Origin: DATFVJ01 sp035517695
Lineage (GTDB): Bacteria > Actinomycetota > Actinomycetes > Streptosporangiales > Streptosporangiaceae
Reading direction: 5' to 3'
Assembly: GCA_035517695.1 (NCBI GenBank)
Contig: DATIYI010000203.1
Coordinates: 1-43,614 of the forward strand
DNA: 43,614 bases
Shown: one piece after another, positions 26,218 through 33,229 of the stretch
How positions within the stretch are numbered: position 1 is the stretch's first letter
How the letters are laid out: each line of letters begins with the position of its first letter
The notes under the pieces: model-generated
What the model was told of the DNA's origin: nothing
The model's database searches: none
Seen by the model: the letters and a program-made list of their open reading frames with translations, nothing else
Position numbers and translations under genes: made by a program

Positions 26218-26237
26218 TCACCTCCGCTCACCTCCGC
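26218..26237 (-). promoter_or_regulatory. Duplicated full-length Shine-Dalgarno of mshA
   Basis: On the minus strand GCGGAGGTGA is repeated head to tail (26237-26228, 26227-26218). The proximal copy is six bases from the GTG; GGAGGTGA is a full complement to the 16S end. The distal copy could act as a standby site. Confidence 0.8.
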
Positions 26238-26323
26238 ACGGGCAACCGCCACATCCAACCGCGCCGTAGCGCGCGGTGTTCCCGTGACTGGTGATCGCCG
26301 CGCAGCGCCGGCCCAGTGGGCAC

Positions 26324-26358
26324 GCCGCCGGGTCCGGGGACACCCCGGACCCGGCGGC
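26324..26358. terminator. Strong hairpin in the mshA-gpmA divergent gap
   Basis: Perfect 16-base arms at 26324-26339 (GCCGCCGGGTCCGGGG) and 26343-26358 with loop ACA. It looks like a terminator but stands between two divergent starts (mshA at 26211, gpmA at 26458), where no known transcript should end. See findings. Confidence 0.6.
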
Positions 26359-26457
26359 CCGCAACCCCCGTCGAGGTGCGCCGGCCACGCGCAGGCGTAA
26401 AGGATCTAGTTGGCGTACGGTGTGGGGCGGCGGCGGTCCCGGATAAGCTTGGTCACT

Positions 26458-27198
26458 ATGGGAACCCTGGTGCTGCTTCGGCACGGCGAGAGCGCATGGA
26501 ACGCCGAGGGCCTGTTCACCGGCTGGGTCGACGTCGGGTTGTCGGCTAAAGGCGAGGACGAGGCCGCGACCGGGGGCAAGCTGCTGCTCGACGCGGGCAT
26601 GCGGCCAGGCATCGTGCACACATCGGTGCTAAACCGCGCCATCCAGACAGCGAACATCGCGCTTGATACAGCCGGGTGGGCGTGGCTGCCCGTCCGCCGC
26701 TCCTGGCGCCTCAACGAGCGGCATTACGGTGGCCTGCAGGGCAAGAACAAGGCGCAGACCCGCGGCGAGTTCGGCGACGAGCAGTTCATGCTGTGGCGCC
26801 GTTCCTACGACGTGCCACCACCACCACTCGCCGACGACGACCCGCTCTCGCCGGTGGGTGACCCGCGGTATGCGGCGCTGCCGCCGGAACTGATGCCGCG
26901 CACCGAGTGCCTGAAGGACGTGGTGGGCCGGATGCTGCCCTACTGGTACGACGGGATCGTGCCCGATCTCGCCGCTGGAACCACCGTCCTGGTGGTGGCG
27001 CACGGCAACTCGCTGCGAGCGCTTGTCAAGCACCTGGACGGCATCAGCGACAGCGACATCGCCGCGCTCAACATCCCGACGGGCATCCCGCTGGTGTACC
27101 AAATCGACGCCAAGTTCCGCCCGGCCGGGCCCGGGGAGTACCTCGATCCCGCCGCGGCCGCGGCGGCAGCCGAGGCGGTACGCAATCAGGGCCGCTAG
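26458..27198 (+). CDS. gpmA: 2,3-bisphosphoglycerate-dependent phosphoglycerate mutase
   Basis: Interconverts 3- and 2-phosphoglycerate in glycolysis. 246 residues: LLRHGESAWNAEGLFTGWVD with catalytic His9, SWRLNERHYGGLQGKNK with the acid/base Glu, second catalytic His in VVAHGNSLRALVKHLDGISD, and IPTGIPLVY. ATG 26458 is eight bases after TAAGCT (26444-26449), no ribosome site: leaderless. The same-strand order gpm-senX3-regX3 matches mycobacteria; streptomycetes add phoU near here, which is not present. Confidence 0.96.
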   Translation: MGTLVLLRHGESAWNAEGLFTGWVDVGLSAKGEDEAATGGKLLLDAGMRPGIVHTSVLNRAIQTANIALDTAGWAWLPVRRSWRLNERHYGGLQGKNKAQTRGEFGDEQFMLWRRSYDVPPPPLADDDPLSPVGDPRYAALPPELMPRTECLKDVVGRMLPYWYDGIVPDLAAGTTVLVVAHGNSLRALVKHLDGISDSDIAALNIPTGIPLVYQIDAKFRPAGPGEYLDPAAAAAAAEAVRNQGR

Positions 27199-27317
27199 CC
27201 GCCTGCCTGGCGGCGCAGGCGAACCGCCGTTGACTGGCGGGTGAATTCATCTCAAATTACGCTTAGGTGCGCAGTCGGCGATTCCTGGCCGGCCGGTCGT
27301 CCGCATACCATCAGAAT

Positions 27318-28514
27318 GTGACTGTCGAGCTGGTGGCGGGGATCGCGGCAGTCGCCGGCCTTGCTGTCGGCGCTTCCGCAGTACTCGTCCTGAGGCCGGG
27401 GAGCCGACGCGACGTGGCGCAGCAGCCGGTAAGGCTGCCGCCAGGAATTGCCTCCGTGCTTTCCGTGCTGCCCTCTTCCGCTGTCGTCGTCGACCACGAG
27501 GACCGGGTGCTTCGCGCAAGTTCGGCGGCACGCGCGTTCGGCCTCGTTAAGGGAGACCAGCTGGTTGTCGGTGAGCTGATTGCGCTGGCCCGCCAGGCGC
27601 GCAGGGACGGCGAGATCAGGGAAACCGAGATCGACGTGCCCAACCGCAAGTTCGGCGGCCGTACGACGAGCTTCGCCGTACGGGTGGCACCGCTCGGTGC
27701 CGAGTTCGCTGGGGGCGGCCTGGTGCTTGTGCTGGCCGACGACCAGACAGAAAGCCGCAGGGTGGAGGCGGTCCGCCGCGACTTCGTCGCCAATGTGAGC
27801 CACGAGCTCAAAACGCCGGTCGGAGCGCTCGCGCTGCTCGCGGAGGCCACCGAGGAGGCGGCCGACGATCCGGAGGCGGTGAGCCGCTTCGCCGGCCGGA
27901 TGCGGCAGGAGGCCGCCCGGCTTACCGTGCTGGTACGGGACCTGATCACGCTGACCCGGATTCAGAGCTGCGAGCCGGTGACGGACGCCAAGCCGGTTGA
28001 CCTCGACGCGATCGTGACCGAGGCGATCGACCGGTGCCGGATGAAGGCCAACAAGCACGGCATCACCCTGACCTCGGGAGGTGACCAAAACCTGACGGTG
28101 CTAGGCGACGAGGACATGCTGGTCACGGCGCTGCGAAACCTGATCGAGAACGCGGTCGCCTACAGCCCGGAACGCACTCGCGTGGTGGTCTCCACCCAGC
28201 GTTCAGGCAAGAAGACCGCTGAGGTCAGCGTCGCTGACCAGGGCATCGGCATCCCCGAGCGGGACCTGGAACGGATCTTCGAGCGTTTCTACCGCGTTGA
28301 CCCGGCCCGGTCGAGGGCCACCGGGGGCACCGGTCTGGGCCTGGCTATCGTCAAGCACGTGACCGCCGCGCACGGCGGCAAGATCACTGTTTGGAGCAGG
28401 GAGGGCGCGGGCTCCACCTTCACCCTCCGGCTTCCGCTGCAGAAGCACGCGGCACTGGCCGCGACGAGCGAAGAGCCGACCGCAGCGCAGCCCACGCCAG
28501 AGGCGGTCACGTGA
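27318..28514 (+). CDS. senX3: Sensor histidine kinase SenX3 (phosphate response)
   Basis: 398 residues. A single N-terminal membrane helix (about 2-24), a PAS domain (about 45-140), HisKA with phospho-acceptor His162 in VSHELKTPVGAL, and HATPase_c with NLIENAVAYSPERT, DQGIGIPERDLERIFERFYR and GGTGLGLAIVKH. In mycobacteria and streptomycetes (PhoR) it senses phosphate limitation through the Pst system. GTG 27318 is six bases after TACCAT (27306-27311) with no ribosome site: leaderless. Overlaps regX3 by four bases (GTGA). Its single helix and lack of a periplasmic sensor loop agree with the family. Confidence 0.93.
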   Translation: MTVELVAGIAAVAGLAVGASAVLVLRPGSRRDVAQQPVRLPPGIASVLSVLPSSAVVVDHEDRVLRASSAARAFGLVKGDQLVVGELIALARQARRDGEIRETEIDVPNRKFGGRTTSFAVRVAPLGAEFAGGGLVLVLADDQTESRRVEAVRRDFVANVSHELKTPVGALALLAEATEEAADDPEAVSRFAGRMRQEAARLTVLVRDLITLTRIQSCEPVTDAKPVDLDAIVTEAIDRCRMKANKHGITLTSGGDQNLTVLGDEDMLVTALRNLIENAVAYSPERTRVVVSTQRSGKKTAEVSVADQGIGIPERDLERIFERFYRVDPARSRATGGTGLGLAIVKHVTAAHGGKITVWSREGAGSTFTLRLPLQKHAALAATSEEPTAAQPTPEAVT

Positions 28515-29197
28515 CACGCGTGATCGTGGTCGAGGACGAGGAGTCGTTCAGCGACGCCCTCTCGTACATGCTGCGCAAGGAGGGTTTCGAGGTCGCCGTC
28601 TGCCCGACGGGCCCTGATGCTCTCGACACGTTCGACCGTAGCGGTGCCGACCTGGTGCTGCTCGACCTCATGCTCCCAGGCCTGCCCGGCACCGAGGTGT
28701 GCCGGACCCTGCGGCAGCGGTCGAACGTGCCGGTAATCATGCTCACTGCCAAGGACACCGAGGTCGACAAGGTGGTCGGGCTTGAGCTTGGTGCCGATGA
28801 CTATGTGACCAAGCCCTTCTCCTCGCGTGAGCTGGTCGCACGGATCCGTGCCGTGCTCCGCCGCCAGGGCGAAATCGAGGAACTGCCGACCGTCACCCTC
28901 GAGGCCGGGCCGGTGCGGATGGACGTGGACAGGCATGTCGTTACCGTGCGCGGCAAGCAGACCCAGCTGCCGCTCAAGGAGTTCGAGCTGCTCCAAGTGT
29001 TGCTGCGCAACGCGGACCGGGTACTGACCCGGATGCAGCTCATCGACCGCGTCTGGGGTGTCGACTACGTTGGCGATACCAAAACACTCGACGTGCACGT
29101 GAAGCGATTGCGGGCAAAGATCGAGCCTGACCCGGCGAACCCGCGGCACATCGTGACCGTGCGTGGGCTTGGCTACAAGTTCGAATCCGCCTCCTGA
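28511..29197 (+). CDS. regX3: Response regulator RegX3 (OmpR/PhoB family)
   Basis: 228 residues. Receiver domain with acidic pair VVEDEES, phospho-acceptor Asp52 (LVLLDLMLPG), and Lys in YVTKPF; C-terminal winged helix with LPLKEFELLQVLLRNADRV, LIDRVWGVDYVGDTKTLDVHVKRLRAKIE, VRGLGYKFE. Partner of SenX3; known targets in relatives are phosphate uptake genes. The GTG start overlaps the senX3 stop (GTGA), with GAGGCGG upstream: translational coupling. No clear hairpin follows, only degenerate 18-base repeats of GCTGCTCGGCTAAGGC type (29208-29265). Confidence 0.94.
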   Translation: MTRVIVVEDEESFSDALSYMLRKEGFEVAVCPTGPDALDTFDRSGADLVLLDLMLPGLPGTEVCRTLRQRSNVPVIMLTAKDTEVDKVVGLELGADDYVTKPFSSRELVARIRAVLRRQGEIEELPTVTLEAGPVRMDVDRHVVTVRGKQTQLPLKEFELLQVLLRNADRVLTRMQLIDRVWGVDYVGDTKTLDVHVKRLRAKIEPDPANPRHIVTVRGLGYKFESAS

Positions 29198-29267
29198 CAG
29201 CCAAGGTTGCTGCTCGGCTAAGGCGTGCTGCTCGGCTTAGGCCTGCTGCTCAGGGTGCGCTGGTTGG

Positions 29268-29888
29268 CTAAGGCGTGCCCCTCGGCGTGGGTGTCGCCGA
29301 CCGAGCCGAGCTGGACGGCGACGGGTGCGGCCTCTTCGAGGCCTTGCCGGTCTTGGTTGGAGTCGGCGTCGGGCTCGGCGCCGGGGGCGAAAACGTCACG
29401 TAGTAGTTCGACCTCGGCACCACCGGGATGATCATCGCGACGGTGCCCGCGTTCTGGAAGGTGAGCGTCATGGGGATGGACTGCCCACCGATCAGCGCCC
29501 TGGTCAACCCGTTGAGCACGAGTTCGGGTGCGGGACCGGTGAGGAGCGCGGGCTGCGCCTGGCCGAGCTCCACCGTGCCGCCGTGGATCGTCACTGACGT
29601 GGCGGTACCGGGGGCGGAGACAGCCGTCAGCCGATCGGGCGCGCCGTTGTTGACCAGCGCGAGGAACATGCCGGCGGCCTGGCCAGGCCGCAGCGTTCCG
29701 TTCACGCCAGGTCCGAGCACGAAGACGTCGCGGATGGCGATGTTATGAAAGACCGTGCTCGCGCCGTCAGTTGGGGTGAAGGGCTGGTTGGTCTGGGCAT
29801 TCACGCCGGCTGCACAGCCAGCGAGCGCCGGCACAAGCGCGGCCGCCGCGGCGCTCGCCGCGAGCCGAATGGCGGTTCTGCGGATCAC
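29268..29888 (-). CDS. LpqE-like lipoprotein
   Basis: About 206 residues. Signal peptide with Arg-rich head (MIRRTAIRL) and lipobox LVPALAGC, so lipid-anchored outside the membrane. The body resembles mycobacterial LpqE: AGVNAQTNQPFTP, HNIAIRDVFVLGPG, LRPGQAAGMFLALVNNGAPDRL, and LTFQNAGTVAMIIPVVP, a beta-sandwich of the PCuAC-like group without an evident Met/His copper site. The C-terminal 35 residues are a Pro/Thr/Ser/Lys tail. GTG 29888 has GGGGAG eight bases upstream. In mycobacteria lpqE lies between carD and radA; here between regX3 and carD. Role unknown. Confidence 0.8.
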   Translation of the reverse strand: MIRRTAIRLAASAAAAALVPALAGCAAGVNAQTNQPFTPTDGASTVFHNIAIRDVFVLGPGVNGTLRPGQAAGMFLALVNNGAPDRLTAVSAPGTATSVTIHGGTVELGQAQPALLTGPAPELVLNGLTRALIGGQSIPMTLTFQNAGTVAMIIPVVPRSNYYVTFSPPAPSPTPTPTKTGKASKRPHPSPSSSARSATPTPRGTP

Positions 29889-29999
29889 GGAGTCGTCTCC
29901 CCGTCTCGCAAACGGATCAGGCGGACGTCGCAAAGCGTAGCGGTCGTGTCGGCAGGCCCTTCACGTGCCCTCCCCATGACCTGGAGCAGGCGATGGCCA

Positions 30000-30842
30000 T
30001 TAGCTCATCTGGCCGGCCCTCGCCACAAGCAGCACCACATCCAGCAGGCACGCGGAAATGACGGCGGTCATGGTGAGCACGCGACCGCCCTGGTGGCGTG
30101 GGCCTGCGATGGCGCCCGCCAGGCCAGCGGCGAGTACCGCGGCCGACGCGGCGAGGCCGAATGCGGCGAGGGCGTCGGACCCGCCAGGCGCGACCGCGAG
30201 GATCGCCGTGGCCGAACCGAGGAAGGTGCCCGCCGCTAGCAGCGAGATCCTGCCACCCAGCCGCTGTGGCAGGCCAAGGACTCCGGTGGCGAGGTCGGCT
30301 GGCAGGTCGGGCACGACGTTGGCGAAGTGCGCTCCCACCCCGAGCAGCGCGCCCGCGGTCAGTGCCCACCACGCAGGCCAGGGATGGCCCGTCAGGCCAA
30401 GCGTGACAAACGCGGGGAAGAGGCCGAATCCTGGGATGAACGGCACAGGTGACCAGATGGTTCGCTTCACGCCTAGGTTGTAGATCCAGCCCGAGCCCAC
30501 CGCCGTGAGCTGTGCGAGGCCGCCGCGCCAGCCGCTTGCGAGCGATAGCGGGACGCAGCAGATCGCCGCCGCGACCGCGGCGGACGCGACCAGCCGGGCG
30601 GGCAAGGTGCCGAGCGCCAGCGGCTTGTCACGTCGGCCCGCCGCCTTGTCCGTGCGCCGATCCAGATAATCATTGCTCCAGCCGATGGAGAGCTGTCCGG
30701 TGAGTACCGCGAGCCCAGCGATCGCGGTACCTGTGAGCCCTCGTCCGGCCGCGTAGGCGATCGCGGTGACTCCGGCCGCGACGGCGATCACCGGCTGCGG
30801 ATGGCAGCTTCTGACGAGACCCTCGATGACACTTGCTCGCAC
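30000..30842 (-). CDS. UbiA family prenyltransferase
   Basis: 280-residue polytopic membrane protein (about eight helices). Two aspartate-rich motifs that bind Mg-prenyl diphosphate: NDYLDRRTDKAAGRRDKP (about 57-74) and DLPADLATG (about 178-186). A role in a quinone or other lipid attachment is likely; the acceptor cannot be read and it is not adjacent to men genes. GTG 30842 is seven bases after TAGCCT (minus strand, 30855-30850) without a ribosome site: leaderless. A GCGCTGA/TCAGCGC inverted repeat (30859-30874) sits just upstream of the -10, a possible operator. Confidence 0.87.
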   Translation of the reverse strand: MRASVIEGLVRSCHPQPVIAVAAGVTAIAYAAGRGLTGTAIAGLAVLTGQLSIGWSNDYLDRRTDKAAGRRDKPLALGTLPARLVASAAVAAAICCVPLSLASGWRGGLAQLTAVGSGWIYNLGVKRTIWSPVPFIPGFGLFPAFVTLGLTGHPWPAWWALTAGALLGVGAHFANVVPDLPADLATGVLGLPQRLGGRISLLAAGTFLGSATAILAVAPGGSDALAAFGLAASAAVLAAGLAGAIAGPRHQGGRVLTMTAVISACLLDVVLLVARAGQMS

Positions 30843-30894
30843 GGCTCAGAGGCTACTTGCGCTGACCTCAGCGCGGCATCGACCCGCGCTGAGC

Positions 30895-31028
30895 CGTTAA
30901 CGTTAACGATCCAGCCGGTCGCCGCTCCATGGCGGCGTGCCTGAGCCGCACAGGTGCGCTAAGTAGTCCGTCTGTTCTAAGTAGTCCGTCTGTTCTAGGT
31001 AGATCCGGTCTGTTCTGGGTAGATCCAG
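30895..31028. repeat. Palindrome and 18-20 bp tandem repeats between ubiA-like and thioredoxin-like genes
   Basis: CGTTAACGTTAACG (30895-30908) is a perfect 14-base palindrome. TAAGTAGTCCGTCTGTTC is repeated at 30960-30977 and 30978-30995, followed by a 20-base variant (30996-31015, TAGGTAGATCCGGTCTGTTC) and a partial fourth copy to 31028. The region is noncoding and lies between two minus-strand genes. Confidence 0.85.
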
Positions 31029-31080
31029 CTGGCCCAGCTCCAGTGGTCCACATGACCCGCGTGATGTGGCGCCCCGGATA

Positions 31081-31845
31081 TCAGCCCGGCGCCGGGGCAT
31101 CCGGCTTGCCAAGGCCGGGTTTGGCGAGCAGAACAAGCTCGGCATCGAGTTTGAAGCCAGGGATCAGCTTGCGCCGCACCGATCCCACGGCACTGTCTTT
31201 GTGCACAAGGATCGCGGTGAGGCCAACGGGATCGTAGGAATTGCCCAGGACGTTCTGCGCATCGTCGATCACCGTAATGTTGCCTCGGCCGGCGCGGGCC
31301 GCGAGGCTCGTGACCTGTTTCAGTCCGCTGGCATTACCGACGAAGTAGATCTTGATCTGTGCTGCGGAGGCTTGCGCGGCGAGCTGTTGCAGTGCGACGA
31401 GGCAACCGCAAGTTGGGGGAACGAGCGCTAGCACGGATGGACTGAGGTCGCGTAGTTGCAGGGGCTTGTTGTCGATGAAGACTTCCGCCCTTGGCAGTGG
31501 TCCGCCCACTTGCCGAGCGGGTGGCACAGGGGGGCTAGACAACGGCGCGGGCGACCGCAGCGCGGAAATCGACGAGGGGACCTCCGGTGGCGTGCTGGTG
31601 ATCACCGTGAGCATGGTGCCGGCGAACAGGGTCACGGCAAGAGTGCCCGCTACGAGGGGGACCACCATCCCGTGCCTGGTAAATGGTGCGATGAGGCGCT
31701 CGAACCGACGATGCCGGCGTGCAGCGCGCACTTCCCGGTAGTAAGCCTGCACATCACGCTCGAGTTCCTGCGCATCGTCTGGAATCTCGATGTCGACCGG
31801 CGGCAGGCCGCTCTCGTCTCGCTCGGGTTCGCTGCCCATCTCCAC
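31081..31845 (-). CDS. Membrane-anchored thioredoxin-like protein, function unknown
   Basis: About 254 residues. A cytosolic acidic/basic head (DDAQELERDVQAYYREVRAARRHRR in parts), one membrane helix (about 60-82, VVPLVAGTLAVTLFAGTMLTV), a Pro/Ser linker, and an extracytoplasmic domain with VFIDNKPLQLRDLSPSVLALV followed by PPTCGC, a C-X-C at the place of a thioredoxin active site, then strands IKIYFVGNAS, NITVIDDAQNVLG and AILVHKD. This looks like a TlpA/AhpC-like thioredoxin fold with an unusual CGC. GTG 31845 follows GGGAGG by five bases. Divergent from carD. I do not know the family name. Confidence 0.65.
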   Translation of the reverse strand: MEMGSEPERDESGLPPVDIEIPDDAQELERDVQAYYREVRAARRHRRFERLIAPFTRHGMVVPLVAGTLAVTLFAGTMLTVITSTPPEVPSSISALRSPAPLSSPPVPPARQVGGPLPRAEVFIDNKPLQLRDLSPSVLALVPPTCGCLVALQQLAAQASAAQIKIYFVGNASGLKQVTSLAARAGRGNITVIDDAQNVLGNSYDPVGLTAILVHKDSAVGSVRRKLIPGFKLDAELVLLAKPGLGKPDAPAPG

Positions 31846-31905
31846 GGACACCTCCCGTCACCGGCCGAGGAAGCTTGGGTACTGGCGTATCGCCCGCACC
31901 GCGCG

Positions 31906-31938
31906 CTCTGCGGCTTTGCTCTGCGGCTTTGCTCTGCG
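31906..31938. repeat. 13-bp tandem repeat upstream of carD
   Basis: CTCTGCGGCTTTG at 31906-31918 and 31919-31931, then CTCTGCG. It lies in the 334-base divergent gap before carD. The rest of the gap holds the carD promoter and nothing else recognisable. Confidence 0.85.
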
Positions 31939-32145
31939 CCGGTGCGGGCCTGCCTCCGTGTTTCCAGTATGAGCCTGCCACGCCCGGAGCGGTGAACCGC
32001 GTGGCCACTGACCGGAGAAGGTTCTGCCCCGCGGGCGCCGCCCGGTAGCTGCACCGTCGTCCCACGCGTATTCTGATGCCCCGGAATTCCCCAGTGACCT
32101 GCACGTTTACCGTCAAGGGCGGTTTATCACCCGCGTCCGCCGTGG

Positions 32146-32151
32146 TAACCT
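32146..32151 (+). promoter_or_regulatory. -10 box of carD
   Basis: TAACCT, the same hexamer as lysS and DUF2516, with TTATCA at 32124-32129 sixteen bases before as a weak -35. Unlike those genes it is 28 bases from the start codon, so carD has a short leader with GGAAGGGG as ribosome site. Confidence 0.5.
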
Positions 32152-32179
32152 TGTCTTCAGCGGAAGGGGTACTTGCCAC

Positions 32180-32668
32180 ATGACTTTTAAGGTCGGCGAC
32201 ACTGTCGTCTACCCCCACCATGGGGCTGCTCGGATTGAAGCCGTCGAGACTCGGACGATTAAGGGCGAGGCAAGATCCTACCTGGTCTTGAAGGTCGACA
32301 AGGGCGACCTGACGGTGCGCGTGCCCGCCGATAACGCTGAACTTGTTGGCGTGCGTGACGTCGTTGGCCAGGAGGGGCTCGAGAGGGTGTTCGAGGTGCT
32401 CCGTGCGCCGCACACCGAGGAGCCGACCAACTGGTCGCGCAGGTATAAGGCGAATCTGGAGAAGCTCGCCTCTGGTGATGTGAACAAGGTCGCGGAAGTT
32501 GTGCGCGACCTGTGGAGAAGGGACAGGGAACGCGGGCTTTCCGCGGGTGAGAAGCGCATGCTTGCTAAGGCCAGGCAGATTCTCGTGAGCGAGCTGGCCC
32601 TTGCTGAGAAAACAAACGAGGATAAGGCTGAAGCGCTTCTCGACGAGGTTCTGTCAACTGATCACTAG
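32180..32668 (+). CDS. carD: RNA polymerase-binding transcription factor CarD
   Basis: Global regulator that binds RNA polymerase beta and stabilises open complexes, especially at rRNA promoters; essential in mycobacteria. 162 residues, normal: Tudor-like RNAP-interaction domain (MTFKVGDTVVYPHHGAARIE, LVLKVDKGDLTVRVPADN) and helical DNA-binding domain with the minor-groove Trp (EEPTNWSRRYKANLEKLAS) and LWRRDRERGLSAGEKRML. ispF follows after 18 bases; ispD, which stands between them in mycobacteria and streptomycetes, is missing. Confidence 0.97.
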   Translation: MTFKVGDTVVYPHHGAARIEAVETRTIKGEARSYLVLKVDKGDLTVRVPADNAELVGVRDVVGQEGLERVFEVLRAPHTEEPTNWSRRYKANLEKLASGDVNKVAEVVRDLWRRDRERGLSAGEKRMLAKARQILVSELALAEKTNEDKAEALLDEVLSTDH

Positions 32669-32686
32669 ATCTGCGAGCACAGATCT
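32667..32686 (+). promoter_or_regulatory. Hairpin spanning carD stop and ispF start
   Basis: AGATCTG (32667-32673) and CAGATCT (32680-32686) form a perfect 7-base stem with loop CGAGCA, overlapping the carD TAG and ending on the base before the ispF GTG. A second short repeat (GAGCACAG twice) lies here. It could limit ispF translation or be the scar of the ispD deletion. Confidence 0.45.
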
Positions 32687-33229
32687 GTGAGCACAGACCT
32701 GCCACGGGTGGGCATCGGCGTCGATGTCCACCCGTTGCGTTCCGGTCGCCCGCTCTACCTGGCCGGTCTTTTCTGGCCGGGCCAGGATGGGTTGGCCGGT
32801 CATTCCGATGGAGACGTTGCGGCGCACGCGGCATGCGACGCGGTGTTGTGTGCCGCGGGACTGGGTGATCTTGGTAGCTGCTTCGGCACCACGGAACCCA
32901 GATGGGCCGGGGCAGCCGGGACGGAACTGCTGTCCACCGTGGCCAAGCTCGTGGCCGATGCTGGGTACCGCGTCGGTAACGTGGCCATACAAGTCATAGG
33001 GAACCGGCCGAGGATCGCGTCGAGGCGCGCTGAGGCCGAGGGCGTACTCTCGGCGGCACTCGGCGGTGCTCTCGTCACCGTGGCTGCCACCACCACCGAC
33101 GGGCTTGGGCTGACGGGACGCGGCGAGGGGATCGCGGCCATCGCGACCGCCATCGTCGCTGTCACAGCGGAGAACGGCCAGGCTGGCTTGGCATGTCGGC
33201 CCGGGCAGGCTGAAATCGGCCAACCCTAA
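32687..33229 (+). CDS. ispF: 2-C-methyl-D-erythritol 2,4-cyclodiphosphate synthase
   Basis: Fifth step of the MEP isoprenoid pathway. 180 residues: metal ligands in VGIGVDVHPL (D-X-H) and the loop GHSDGDVAAHA with the third His, GLGDLGSCF, and TTTDGLGLTGRGEGIAAIA near the end (TTEGLGFTGRGEGI in most relatives). GTG 32687 has no ribosome site, so translation may be coupled to carD. About 25 extra C-terminal residues (NGQAGLACRPGQAEIGQP) exceed the usual end. Its usual partner ispD is not adjacent. The stop overlaps by four bases with the convergent DUF2637 gene. Confidence 0.93.
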   Translation: MSTDLPRVGIGVDVHPLRSGRPLYLAGLFWPGQDGLAGHSDGDVAAHAACDAVLCAAGLGDLGSCFGTTEPRWAGAAGTELLSTVAKLVADAGYRVGNVAIQVIGNRPRIASRRAEAEGVLSAALGGALVTVAATTTDGLGLTGRGEGIAAIATAIVAVTAENGQAGLACRPGQAEIGQP

